Position numbers and translations under genes: made by a program
Source of the DNA: Elainella saxicola E1
GTDB taxonomy: Bacteria; Cyanobacteriota; Cyanobacteriia; Elainellales; Elainellaceae
DNA: 64,000 nucleotides
Direction of reading: 5' to 3'
Assembly (NCBI GenBank): GCA_002796835.1
Contig: LUGL01000016.1
Location: 1-64,000 of the forward strand
The notes under the pieces: generated by a model
What the model was told of the DNA's origin: nothing
Seen by the model: only the letters and a program-made list of their open reading frames with translations
The model's database searches: none
Shown: positions 44,914 through 53,732 of the stretch, in pieces
How positions within the stretch are numbered: the first letter of the stretch is position 1
How the letters are laid out: each line of letters begins with the position of its first letter

Positions 44914-45915
44914 ATGCGTTCATTTCTGAGGTCTATTCAAACCGTTGTCATTCTCGTTGTCGCAGTCTTGCTTTGCAGCAGCTGTGCTCGGAATTTTTTA
45001 CCTTCAATTAGCAACAACCCTTGGCAAGTCGTACCCCTGCCAACGGAAGAAACGCTTTCGGATGTTGCCTTCATCGATGATAATCACGGCTGGCTGGTTG
45101 GTAAGAATGCAACCCTGCTCGAAACGCAAGATGGCGGAAATCACTGGGAAGAACGATCGCTCGATTTAGGCGAGAACCAGATTGTTAGCTTCCTTTCGGT
45201 CAGCTTTGCTGGAAATGAGGGTTGGATTGTGGGTCAGCCTAATGTTTTGCTGCATACAACAGATGCGGGAAAATCCTGGTCTAGAATTCCCTTGAGTGAG
45301 AAGCTGCCAGGAGCACCCTATACCATTACTGCGTTAGCGAATCAGTCGGCTGAAATGACGACCGATGTCGGGGCGATCTATCAAACCAAAGATGGCGGAA
45401 AAACCTGGCAAGCCATGGTTCAAGAAGCTGTTGGCGTTTTGCGGAACATCTACCGCTCCGATGATGGTAAATATGTTGCAGTTTCCTCGCGGGGCAGTTT
45501 CTATTCGGTTTGGGAACCGGGCATGACTGCTTGGGAACCCCACAACCGGACAAGCTCTCGACGGCTTCAAAATATGGGCTATGGCAAAGATGGTCAACTT
45601 TGGCTATTAGCTCGTGGCGGGACCGTGCAGTTTAGTGAACCCGGTAGCGCAGAAGAATGGGCAGATCCAATTAGCCCTGAATATTCTACAAGCTGGGGAT
45701 TGTTGGATTTGGCTTATCGCACCCCTGAAGAGATCTGGGTATCTGGGGGCAGTGGCAACCTGCTGGTGAGTTTTGACGGAGGGCAAACCTGGCAGAAAGA
45801 CCGCGAGGTAGAAGATGTTCCTTCTAATCTTTATCGGGTCATTTTTATGAATCCGGAAAAAGGATTTGTTTTGGGACAGCGTGGCACTTTATTGAAGTAC
45901 CAACAGCCTGCATAA
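44914..45915 (+). CDS. ycf48: Photosystem II assembly factor Ycf48 (HCF136)
   Basis: 333 aa from ATG 44914 (AAGGA upstream). A lipobox at LLCSSC indicates a lumenal lipoprotein. The mature protein is a seven-bladed propeller with repeated [17 protein letters not shown]-like and [16 protein letters not shown]-like blades. It binds pre-D1 and helps form the D1-D2 reaction-centre assembly intermediate. The psbE promoter region follows. Confidence 0.95.
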   Translation: MRSFLRSIQTVVILVVAVLLCSSCARNFLPSISNNPWQVVPLPTEETLSDVAFIDDNHGWLVGKNATLLETQDGGNHWEERSLDLGENQIVSFLSVSFAGNEGWIVGQPNVLLHTTDAGKSWSRIPLSEKLPGAPYTITALANQSAEMTTDVGAIYQTKDGGKTWQAMVQEAVGVLRNIYRSDDGKYVAVSSRGSFYSVWEPGMTAWEPHNRTSSRRLQNMGYGKDGQLWLLARGGTVQFSEPGSAEEWADPISPEYSTSWGLLDLAYRTPEEIWVSGGSGNLLVSFDGGQTWQKDREVEDVPSNLYRVIFMNPEKGFVLGQRGTLLKYQQPA

Positions 45916-46017
45916 ACGCAGGAGAAATTGTCTGTTAGGAGTGCGTTGATCGAGGATGCAATCGATCGAATTGAGGTCCAACAACTGTCCGGTCAGCAAA
46001 TCGAAACCAGACTTTAC

Positions 46018-46046
46018 TTGTGACTCTTTACGCACTCCCGTATGAT
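46018..46046 (+). promoter_or_regulatory. Probable psbE promoter
   Basis: TTGTGA and TATGAT are separated by 17 bp, a good sigma-70-type match (4/6 and 5/6), 41 bp before psbE. GGGAGGAG follows as a strong ribosome site 5 bp before the ATG. Confidence 0.55.
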
Positions 46047-46086
46047 ATAGATTAGGCTTTCAATTGTCATTCTGGGAGGAGAATCG

Positions 46087-46338
46087 ATGGCAGGAACAAC
46101 TGGTGAAAGACCGTTTTCTGATATTGTTACAAGCATTCGCTATTGGCTAATTCATAGCATCACTATTCCTGCTCTATTTGTTGCAGGCTGGCTTTTTGTG
46201 AGCACAGGTTTAGCCTACGACGTATTTGGAACGCCTCGTCCAAACGAGTATTTTAATCAAGAGCGTCAAACCGCGCCTGTGGTTAGCGATCGTTTTGAAG
46301 CGAAGCAGCAAATTGAAGAGTTTTTACAGCAAAAATAG
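46087..46338 (+). CDS. psbE: Cytochrome b559 alpha subunit PsbE
   Basis: 83 aa, full length. The haem ligand His23 is in [10 protein letters not shown], followed by one TM helix and the lumenal [14 protein letters not shown] segment. Together with PsbF it binds the b559 haem in photosystem II. Its 3' two thirds are duplicated about 446 bp downstream within the chimeric gene. Confidence 0.97.
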   Translation: MAGTTGERPFSDIVTSIRYWLIHSITIPALFVAGWLFVSTGLAYDVFGTPRPNEYFNQERQTAPVVSDRFEAKQQIEEFLQQK

Positions 46339-46376
46339 ATTCCATTGTTGAACTCTGAAACACTGTAAAACTCTGA

Positions 46377-46517
<141 letters not shown>

Positions 46518-46526
46518 GAGAGACCC

Positions 46527-46754
46527 ATGGCTTTGGAACGAAGTGCAAACCTAAACAAACAGCCTGTTAAATTAAACCAGACTTCCCTTTATCTCGGTTT
46601 GTTTCTAATCATTCCTGCTTTACTTATTGCAGGTTGGCTTTTTGTGAGCGCAGGTTTAGCCTACGACGTATTTGGAACACCTCGTCCAAACGAGTATTTT
46701 AACCAAGGGCGTCAAACCGAGCCTGTGGTTAGCGATCGTTTTGAAGCGAAGTAG
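46527..46754 (+). CDS. Chimeric PsbL'-'PsbE protein
   Basis: 75 aa. Residues 1-~28 match PsbL ([25 protein letters not shown]). From [11 protein letters not shown] on, the sequence matches PsbE from its TM helix to the lumenal tail. The PsbE haem His23 lies before the junction, so the chimera cannot ligate haem. The PsbE part ends early: CAG became TAG at 46752, removing QIEEFLQQK. Four PsbL positions that are normal in the intact copy are changed (T/A, P/L, E/K, R/Q). AGGAGAG upstream should allow translation. It may be expressed, decaying or inhibitory; unknown. Confidence 0.85.
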   Translation: MALERSANLNKQPVKLNQTSLYLGLFLIIPALLIAGWLFVSAGLAYDVFGTPRPNEYFNQGRQTEPVVSDRFEAK

Positions 46755-46804
46755 CAAATTGAAGAGTTTTTACAGCAAAAATAGGTTCCATTTCTGAGCT
46801 CTGA

Positions 46805-46945
<141 letters not shown>

Positions 46946-46954
46946 GAGAGATTC

Positions 46955-47080
46955 ATGGCTTTAGAACGGAGCACAAACCCAAACAAGCAGCCTGTTGAAT
47001 TAAACCGGACTTCTCTTTATCTCGGTTTGCTTCTCATCTTTGTTTTGGGCATTTTATTTTCCAGCTATTTCTTCAATTAG
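46955..47080 (+). CDS. psbL: Photosystem II protein PsbL
   Basis: 41 aa, not in the ORF track: [20 protein letters not shown] then [21 protein letters not shown]. This is the full single-helix subunit at the PSII monomer interface and near QA. It carries the conserved NPN and VELNRTSLY residues that are altered in the chimera. Confidence 0.95.
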   Translation: MALERSTNPNKQPVELNRTSLYLGLLLIFVLGILFSSYFFN

Positions 47081-47111
47081 TTTGCACAAGTAGTATAGGA
47101 GGTACACAGCA

Positions 47112-47231
47112 ATGTTGCAGTCTGGCAGAATTCCCCTCTGGGTTGTGGCAACGGTTGCAGGCACAGGTGTTTTAGTAGTCGTCGGGCTCTTCTTCTACGG
47201 TGCATATGCAGGTTTAGGATCTTCGATCTAA
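47112..47231 (+). CDS. psbJ: Photosystem II protein PsbJ
   Basis: 39 aa, not in the ORF track: [20 protein letters not shown], then [19 protein letters not shown]. One TM helix; it sits beside cytochrome b559 and affects electron flow from QA to the plastoquinone pool. TAGGAGG lies 9 bp upstream. Last gene of the operon. Confidence 0.95.
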   Translation: MLQSGRIPLWVVATVAGTGVLVVVGLFFYGAYAGLGSSI

Positions 47232-47273
47232 TTTCAATTGCTTAAATTCACTAATGTGAAATAAGTCATGCAG

Positions 47274-47303
47274 CCTCATCCTTGCAATCAGGGTGAGGTT
47301 TTG
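47274..47303 (+). terminator. Terminator of psbEFLJ
   Basis: CCTCATCCT pairs with AGGGTGAGG (one G-U) and is followed by TTTT, 42 bp after psbJ. Confidence 0.75.
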
Positions 47304-47353
47304 CATTTGGGCGATTTCTACTTGTGGTTACAACTAAAAATGTGACTGCGACT

Positions 47354-47380
47354 AAAAAACCGCCCCAAATCAGGAGCGGC
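47354..47380 (-). terminator. Terminator of the 69-aa minus-strand gene
   Basis: On the minus strand CCGCTCC pairs with GGGGCGG and is followed by TTTTTT. A second small stem (CCCTT/AAGGG) with a T-run lies nearer the stop, around 47440-47460. Confidence 0.6.
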
Positions 47381-47470
47381 TCTCTATGCTTAAAACTTAA
47401 GTACTTACTCTAAATAAAATAAGTCCAATTCAATGGGCTGAAAAAAGCCCTTTCAAGGGATGCTTGGGTT

Positions 47471-47680
47471 TTATTTAAGGTCAGCCATCTCTTTGGTCAA
47501 TGTATTCACGGGGATAACCGTTAGAGATTGCGTATTTGCACGCTGAGTAAACCAATTCAAACCAACGACTGTGAAGGACTCTGAATTGTGATTTTGGAAC
47601 GTATCACCAACGCCCAATGTCTTTTCGCTAATGAGCGTGCCTAGGGGTCTTTGATGGGTATCAATCAACAAATAATGCAT
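47471..47680 (-). CDS. Small conserved-looking hypothetical protein
   Basis: 69 aa, MHYLLIDTHQRPLGTLISEK and a beta-rich remainder with FTVVGLNWF. No TM helix or signal. TGAGGTG precedes the ATG at proper spacing, and terminator-like structures follow, so it is likely a real gene. Function unknown. It is convergent with psbEFLJ. Confidence 0.6.
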   Translation of the reverse strand: MHYLLIDTHQRPLGTLISEKTLGVGDTFQNHNSESFTVVGLNWFTQRANTQSLTVIPVNTLTKEMADLK

Positions 47681-48433
47681 ACAACACCTCAGAATTTACA
47701 GTCAAAACAATAATGACGGCCAAACAATCAAATGAGAAAAACAACACCTCAAGGTAGAACTGAACGGCTTATCTACCTATCTCAATCCCGATCGAGTGCA
47801 TCAACATAGGCTAATAATCTATCAGATTCAAGGAACAATTTTCGTCGATTTAGAAATTTGTTCTGAAGTTAATAACCCTTATTCCGCTGATAGATAGAAA
47901 CTGATCGATCGTCAACAATTCGAACTAAAAAGATGAAGATCGTAACCTAAACTTAAGCACAGAAAACTTGCCCCAGCAGAGGAATCCAGAAGATCTGCAT
48001 AAGGACAAAACTAATTCATCAGGAGAAAACTTCACAAGGCTTAGCTGAGTAACATGAACCAAAAACTTTCCAAAAACTATTTAATCTTTCTCAAATAAAA
48101 CTACAAAATCACTTATTTATTTTTAAGTGAAAGCAGTTTGGATCTGAAAGATGAAATAGCTCGGAAAGGCAGTTTTTGAAGAACCTTAGAACTGATTTCA
48201 ACCTGTCTGTTTAGTGACTCCAATTCTTATAACATGTCTTCTCTGAAAATGAGCAGGTTTTGAGAAATTTATTTCCCTTTTATCTTTCATTAAGAATTCG
48301 CTAAAGCTGTTGCTGCATTAGGCTTGGATCAATTCTTAAATACTCTGATAAGAGAATATTTATTGCCTTAGAACTGCCTCAAAAGGATAGCGAATATTTG
48401 ATTTTTTACCTGCCGTATAGGCCATTTTTTATG

Positions 48434-48470
48434 GGTCATTTTTCCATACTCCATGACAGAGAAAATGACC
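48434..48470. repeat. Perfect 9-bp inverted repeat
   Basis: GGTCATTTT and AAAATGACC face each other with a 19-bp loop, 15 bp from the pdhC terminator. It could be a second terminator arm or a protein site. Confidence 0.55.
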
Positions 48471-48484
48471 GTTGGCAACGCAGT

Positions 48485-48512
48485 AAAAAAGGTGAGTCAC
48501 AATGGACCCACC
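48485..48512 (-). terminator. Terminator of the ylqD-pdhC operon
   Basis: On the minus strand GGTGGGTC and GACTCACC form a stem followed by TTTTTT, 36 bp after the pdhC stop. Confidence 0.8.
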
Positions 48513-48547
48513 CTTGCTTAATGCTTCAGATTGGCTCGATCGGCCTG

Positions 48548-49837
48548 TTAGAGCGTTAAAGATTGAGCATCCGTTTCAATCAATTTAGCTAGATCCTTCA
48601 AGAAGGCGGCAGCATCTGCCCCGTAAACAATCCGGTGATCGCAGGTCATATTCACCTGCATTTGCGTCCGGACGCCAAACATGCCATCAGTGGTGGCAAC
48701 GACCTGGGGACGAGAAGCACCCACTGCCAGAATTGCCCCTTGACCGGGCGGCAGAATGGCATCAAACCGATCGACCCCAAACATCCCTAAGTTGGAGATG
48801 GTGAAGCCACCCGTGCTGTACTCATCCGGCTGGAGCTGTTTCGATCGCGATCGGTCTACCAGATCTTTCCAAGTGCGCGATAGGGTGTAGATATCAATCT
48901 GATCGGCATTTTGCAGTACTGGCGTGATCAAGCCACCGTCATCCATGGCAACTGCAATCGCCACATTAATGCTCGATCGATAGTTAATGCCCTGTTCGGT
49001 GTAGTAAGCATTGAGGATCGGATGTTTTTTCAGGGTCACTGCCACAGCCTTCGCCAGCAGGGCCGTCATCGTCACACCCTTCGACTTAATCTGCTTGTAA
49101 AGCTTATCCAAACCATCGGTTGTAATTGTGTACCCAACGCGGAAGACGGGCACCTGCAAGCTGGCGTTCATGTTGCGCACCACAGCCTGCTGCAACGTAT
49201 TCAACGCCACAACCTGGCCAGGCTGAGCCGGAGGTGCCACAGGAGCCGGAGCTTTTGCAGCCACTGGCGGAGCAGATACTGCTGGCGCAGCAGGTGCCAC
49301 AGGAGCCGGGGCTGTTGGAGCCGCACTCACCTTACCTGCCGCTGCTTCCACATCTTCGGCCACAATCCGACCATGGGGACCGCTCCCTTTCAACGTCGCC
49401 AGATCTACTTTCAGCTCTTTGGCCAATTTTCGTGCGCGAGGGGAGACGATCGTCCGACCACTGCTAACTGTCGCGCCATTCGCACCATTGCCGTTGGTGG
49501 CTACAGCGACTGGTTCAGGGGGTTTAGACACCGATGCTGCCGCAGGGGCCGGAGCCGCTTGAGATTGACCTTGCTGTTTGGCCTGTTCGATCTCAGCTTC
49601 CGTTTCCGCGACCAGGGCGATCGCCGCACCCACCGCAGCGCTTTCACCTTCAGGCACCATGATCGTGGCCAGATAGCCTTCGTAGAAAGACTCTACGTCC
49701 ATATCGGCTTTATCGGACTCAACGATTACGACCGTCTCACCTTTTTCGATCTTGTCTCCCGGAGCTTTTACCCAAGAGACGATTTTGCCCTCAGTCATGG
49801 TTGAACTCAGAGCAGGCATGAAAATTTCATTGATCAT
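48548..49837 (-). CDS. pdhC: Pyruvate dehydrogenase E2, dihydrolipoamide acetyltransferase
   Basis: 429 aa. Lipoyl domain 1-~80 with the lipoylated Lys in ESDKADMDVES, an Ala/Pro linker, the E3/E1-binding domain at ~125-160 (SPRARKLAKELKVDLATLKG), a second Ala/Pro linker, and the catalytic domain with DHRIVYGADAAAFL (His/Asp). It transfers acetyl groups to CoA, and its lipoyl Lys is a LipA substrate. Start MINEIFMPALS lies 2 bp after the ylqD stop. Confidence 0.92.
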   Translation of the reverse strand: MINEIFMPALSSTMTEGKIVSWVKAPGDKIEKGETVVIVESDKADMDVESFYEGYLATIMVPEGESAAVGAAIALVAETEAEIEQAKQQGQSQAAPAPAAASVSKPPEPVAVATNGNGANGATVSSGRTIVSPRARKLAKELKVDLATLKGSGPHGRIVAEDVEAAAGKVSAAPTAPAPVAPAAPAVSAPPVAAKAPAPVAPPAQPGQVVALNTLQQAVVRNMNASLQVPVFRVGYTITTDGLDKLYKQIKSKGVTMTALLAKAVAVTLKKHPILNAYYTEQGINYRSSINVAIAVAMDDGGLITPVLQNADQIDIYTLSRTWKDLVDRSRSKQLQPDEYSTGGFTISNLGMFGVDRFDAILPPGQGAILAVGASRPQVVATTDGMFGVRTQMQVNMTCDHRIVYGADAAAFLKDLAKLIETDAQSLTL

Positions 49838-49839
49838 GG

Positions 49840-50289
49840 CTACACGTCTCCCCGAATTTCTTCTACAATCCCGTCTCGCAGCAACACTTCGACCTGCATT
49901 TTCCGAATCAGGTTATCTCCCGTCTCGATCCGGAAGAATCCTTCAATCTGGCCCTGATTCACTTCCTGGTCCATTTCCAGCGTTTGGACTTGCTGGAGTT
50001 GCTGCAGGATTTGATTTTTCTTCTCTAGAATTTCGCTTTTGCGCTGATTGACCTGATTTTGAATGCCTGAAACTTGCTGCATCATGGCAGGATCAGCCGC
50101 AGATGGGCTTTGCTTTTGCAATTCAGCAATCATTCGCTGCCCTTGGGTCTCCAACTGTTGCAATTGCCCATCCAACTGATTGATCTGACCTTGCAACTGT
50201 TGCTGTGCCTCCTCTTTCCAGCGAGGAGTGACCACGGCTTTCACATTAATAGCTCGCTTTAAAAGCAGATGAGGCTTGGAAATTTCCAT
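49840..50289 (-). CDS. YlqD family coiled-coil protein
   Basis: 149 aa. N-terminal beta segment LLLKRAINVKAVVTPRWKEE, a central coiled coil (QINQLDGQLQQLETQGQRM, QRKSEILEKKNQILQQL), and a C-terminal beta segment with GDNLIRKMQVEVLLRDGIV. This is the YlqD layout; function unknown. It is two base pairs from pdhC, so the two are translated from one message. Confidence 0.8.
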   Translation of the reverse strand: MEISKPHLLLKRAINVKAVVTPRWKEEAQQQLQGQINQLDGQLQQLETQGQRMIAELQKQSPSAADPAMMQQVSGIQNQVNQRKSEILEKKNQILQQLQQVQTLEMDQEVNQGQIEGFFRIETGDNLIRKMQVEVLLRDGIVEEIRGDV

Positions 50290-50408
50290 GAATGGAGATT
50301 GAAGTACTATAGGGTATGCAAAACGATTGAAGAATTAAAACCACAACGTGAAAAATTAAAAAGGGTTTAAGCCTGCTTCTAATTCTCCGTTTTTACCTTT
50401 TAATTGCT

Positions 50409-52328
50409 TCAATCAAACATCTCGTCAATCATACCGCGATAGCGATCCGTCACGACGGCTCGGCGGATTTTTAGCGTCTGGGTCAATAACCCATTCTCGA
50501 TCGAAAAAGGTTCTGTCAATAATCGGAAAGGGCCAACCCGATCGTCCGCTCGATACCCCGGTCGATTTTTCACCTCCCGGTTCAGCTCTTGCCGGAACAG
50601 ATCTTGAACGGTTTTATCTTCTAAGCCAATTTCTTGCAGTCCAACAGGGGTAGGCTTTGATTGATCTGGGGGCTGAACGAAGCTGCCTTGAGTCGCAGCC
50701 CATTGTTGCAATGCTTCTAGATTCGGCACAATCAGCGCCCCAATCACCTTTTCATCCTGGCCCACCAGCATAATCTGATCGATATAAGGACTGCGGAGGC
50801 ACGCATCTTCGATCGGCTGAGGTTCAATATTTTCGCCATTGGTGAGGACGATCGTATCTTTAGCGCGTCCGGTAATGATCAGATCATCCTGAGGCGTCAC
50901 CCAACCTAAGTCGCCGGTATCAAACCAGCCATCGGGCGTAATTGCTTTTTGGGTTGCCTCCGGATTTTTGTAGTAGCCCTGCATCACCTGCAGGCCGCGA
51001 ATCATCACTAACCCCTGTTTACCCGCCGGTAAGGGATTCTGAGTTTCCAGATCGACAATGCGGGTCTCCGTGTGGGGTAGCGGTTGACCATCGCCACCGC
51101 GAATATTACGCCAGGGTCGCCGCACATGGGTAATCGGTGAAGTTTCGGTCAGGCCATAGCCGCCCAAAATGGTGATGCCGACCACTTCAAAAAAATCTTC
51201 CAGATGCTCCGCGATCGATCCGCCCCCACTCACCAAAAACTTGATGGCACCGCCTGTCCCCTGGCGAATTTTTTGATAGACCAGCCGATCGCCCAAGGCA
51301 TGCACAGGGGCTAAAACAGCTGCTTGCCCTGCTGCCGTGAGTTTTTCCATGAAAGAAGGATTCAGATTTTCCAGATTCAATCCCTGAACCGTGCGATGAG
51401 CTTTAATGTAGCGATCGCCCTGAGTTAGGAAGAAATTGGCAATCCGCTGCGTCTTTTCTGGCTGATCGCGCAATTGTTTTTGAATGCCTTCGTAGATCGA
51501 CTCCCACAGCCGAGGCACCCCTACCATATAGTTGGGCTTGAATTCTTTAATATCCTTCTTGACGTAGCGAATATTGGTGTAGATCTGGGTGCAGCCATAG
51601 GCCAGCGTGAAATATTCAAAGGTGCGTTCATAGCAATGCCAGATGGGCAAGATGCTGAGCACCCGATCCCCTGGTTGAGGTTGGGCTACGGCATAGGCTC
51701 CAGAAATCTGAGACAGCAAATTCTGGTGGCTGAGCATTACGCCCTTGGGTTGGCCAGAAGTGCCAGATGTGTACATCAGCGTGGCGGTTGTCTCGCGGGT
51801 TAAGCGAGCCGGTTGCAGGGCGTGCGTTTGGCCCAACTCCAGCAAATGGCTAAAGTTCAGCGTTTTGGCTCCTTCGATCGCAGGCGGTGTTTCATCGGTC
51901 AGTAACACCACAAACCGGATCGGCAAATTCAGCACATAGCCTTTCACTTTCTCCAACGTAGCCAGGTCTTGCACAATCAAGCCAATGCTGTCGCTATGGC
52001 CCAGAATGAAACCCAACTCTTCGCGATCGGCCTGGGAACCCCGCACCGCATTAATGGCTCCAACCGTCATCACCCCTTGATCGGCAATCAGCCAACGCGG
52101 CCCATTATCGGAAAACTGAGCCACATGCTCACCGCTTTGCACCCCTAAAGCCTGCAATCCTGCTGCAAATTGCCGGATTTGCAGGTGAAGCTGAGCATAG
52201 GTGATTTTCACCTCAGGTGTACTGTGGGGGGCATGCAGCGCAATTCCATTGGCGGCTTCTGGATGCTGAGCAATGATGGACCAGATTTCTGGCAGAGCTT
52301 GAACCTGGCTGTAGTCGAGTTGAGTCAT
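50409..52328 (-). CDS. aas: Long-chain acyl-CoA/acyl-ACP synthetase
   Basis: 639 aa, AMP-forming adenylate enzyme. ATP-binding P-loop-like motif TATLMYTSGTSGQPKG, A5 motif GYGLTETSP, A7 WFDTGDLGW and A8 region with GRAKDTIVLTNGENIEP. In cyanobacteria the single Aas activates free fatty acids to acyl-ACP for recycling. An HTxxxD-type acyltransferase domain is absent. The start ATG directly follows the family N-terminus. Confidence 0.88.
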   Translation of the reverse strand: MTQLDYSQVQALPEIWSIIAQHPEAANGIALHAPHSTPEVKITYAQLHLQIRQFAAGLQALGVQSGEHVAQFSDNGPRWLIADQGVMTVGAINAVRGSQADREELGFILGHSDSIGLIVQDLATLEKVKGYVLNLPIRFVVLLTDETPPAIEGAKTLNFSHLLELGQTHALQPARLTRETTATLMYTSGTSGQPKGVMLSHQNLLSQISGAYAVAQPQPGDRVLSILPIWHCYERTFEYFTLAYGCTQIYTNIRYVKKDIKEFKPNYMVGVPRLWESIYEGIQKQLRDQPEKTQRIANFFLTQGDRYIKAHRTVQGLNLENLNPSFMEKLTAAGQAAVLAPVHALGDRLVYQKIRQGTGGAIKFLVSGGGSIAEHLEDFFEVVGITILGGYGLTETSPITHVRRPWRNIRGGDGQPLPHTETRIVDLETQNPLPAGKQGLVMIRGLQVMQGYYKNPEATQKAITPDGWFDTGDLGWVTPQDDLIITGRAKDTIVLTNGENIEPQPIEDACLRSPYIDQIMLVGQDEKVIGALIVPNLEALQQWAATQGSFVQPPDQSKPTPVGLQEIGLEDKTVQDLFRQELNREVKNRPGYRADDRVGPFRLLTEPFSIENGLLTQTLKIRRAVVTDRYRGMIDEMFD

Positions 52329-52637
52329 AAAACAAGGCTCCTCACGGCGGAAGCAGAGTAAACAGGACTGAACGCAGAGCGCAACGTAACCTTAATGCTT
52401 TTAAGTGTGCCACTTCAGAAGCCCATTCGCGCCCAAACTAAGATTGAAACGCGCTAGGCTAAGCATTGGGATTTCCTTCTAACCTGGCCTGCCGATCGTT
52501 GGAGTGGAGGCGGTGAGGGACAGATCCTGATCTGTCAGACGGTTGGATCAGCGCATGTTTGATTGATTCACCCAGTTCTGTCAGATTGAACCTGATTTGT
52601 TGTAATTCCCAATAGGTGATTTATTAAGGAGTTCATC
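52329..52637. other. Intergenic region with a palindrome
   Basis: Divergent control region. GACAGATC-CT-GATCTGTC at 52519-52536 is a perfect 8-bp-arm palindrome, about 100 bp before the DUF427 gene. It may be an operator or simply a small hairpin. AAGGAG precedes the DUF427 ATG. Confidence 0.45.
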
Positions 52638-52922
52638 ATGCCCAAAGCAACCTGGAACGGCGCAGTTTTGGCCGAGAGCGATCGCTGCGAGGTCGTTGAA
52701 GGCAACTACTACTTTCCACCGGATGCCATCCGCTCAGAATATTTCAAGCCTAGCGAGACTCACACCACCTGTCCCTGGAAAGGGATTGCCAGCTACTACA
52801 CGATTGATGTGGATGGTAAAGTCAATCCGGATGCTGCCTGGTATTACCCGCAAACGAAAGATGCCGCCAAGAAAATTGAAGGTTATGTTGCCTTCTGGCG
52901 AGGCGTGACGGTTGAGAAATAG
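52638..52922 (+). CDS. DUF427 domain protein
   Basis: 94 aa. Typical DUF427: ATWNGAVLAESDRCEVVEGN, YFPPDAI and TTCPWKGIASYYTIDV with a conserved Cys in TCPWKG. AAGGAG lies 9 bp upstream. Small beta-barrel of unknown function. Confidence 0.9.
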   Translation: MPKATWNGAVLAESDRCEVVEGNYYFPPDAIRSEYFKPSETHTTCPWKGIASYYTIDVDGKVNPDAAWYYPQTKDAAKKIEGYVAFWRGVTVEK

Positions 52923-53123
52923 ATGTGACGGTTGAGAATAGATAAAAATTACGGATATCTTGTCTGCGATCGCAGCGTTTGGGCAAACTAAACTTGTTAG
53001 GAGAGACGGTCAGTCCGATTTCTAGCGGAAGTGCTAGGATATGAGACTGGCTAGTCTCTCTTCATGCTGCGATTGCAACGCCGATAGTTTGCTACAATTC
53101 TGCTGACTTTTCTTGCGAGGGAC

Positions 53124-53732
53124 ATGCAACTCACCAGTCATCCGCCCACTTCATCCGTGTCTATTCTGCTTGATGCTCTGCCAAATCCAAAAGTTGTTGA
53201 TGGCGTTTGTCCACGTCGTGCCCGTCAGCAACTCGATTTCTTGCTGCTTGCGATCGAAGCACTGGAGCTGGGTGGTTCAGAAGCATTTCTCGACGATATC
53301 AAGGAGTTAGGGCTCCAAGAGATTGTTAAAAACCGGGTTGTCCTCTGGCGAATTCGGGCGACTAACTCGCTGCGGCGCAACAACCAGCGGCGACCTTTAA
53401 CCCTTCAAGAGGCTAAGGCCCTTTCGATTATCATTTGTCATCGTGCTAAACGGCTAACTGTGCTGATTCGGCAGTTGTTGATGGTTTATGACCAATTGCT
53501 GGAAAAACAGCTTTCTCCAGACCATCACCTGCGGCTCTCAAATTACCTGGAGCGCTTTCGGGCTCATTTTCGATCGCGCATGAATCCCAAGCGGGCTGGG
53601 GTGATTGCCTATAGCAGCAACGAGAAATTAGACGACTTAGCACTCACCCTCTTGAGCCAATTGCTATTTTGTACCGGGACAGCTGGAACCCAACGGCTCT
53701 GGAGTAGTTTGTTTGATGGAGATGTGGAATGA
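53124..53732 (+). CDS. DUF3038 family protein
   Basis: 202 aa, mostly helical: CPRRARQQLDFLLLAIEALELGG and LNPKRAGVIAYSS-like end segment. This cyanobacterium-specific family is usually followed by DUF4335, as here with a 4-bp ATGA overlap, implying translational coupling and joint function. GAGGGA lies just upstream of the ATG. Function unknown. Confidence 0.85.
   Translation: MQLTSHPPTSSVSILLDALPNPKVVDGVCPRRARQQLDFLLLAIEALELGGSEAFLDDIKELGLQEIVKNRVVLWRIRATNSLRRNNQRRPLTLQEAKALSIIICHRAKRLTVLIRQLLMVYDQLLEKQLSPDHHLRLSNYLERFRAHFRSRMNPKRAGVIAYSSNEKLDDLALTLLSQLLFCTGTAGTQRLWSSLFDGDVE

Larger units (their letters stand above)
47681..48547. other. Long AT-rich intergenic region
   Basis: About 870 bp without a credible ORF. 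The sequence AACAACACCTCA occurs twice (about 47691 and 47741), the first being the ribosome site of the 69-aa gene in reverse. A 9-bp inverted repeat and the pdhC terminator lie at the right end. No tRNA cloverleaf was recognised. A small RNA is possible but not supported. Confidence 0.4.

Noticed and set aside
47681-48547. A tRNA or known structured RNA in the long AT-rich gap
   Set aside because: No cloverleaf, CCA-type acceptor stem or GTTCRANNC-like T-loop could be found by eye.
48911-49804. 297-aa plus-strand ORF opposite pdhC
   Set aside because: Arg/His/Cys-rich antisense shadow of the E2 linker and domains.
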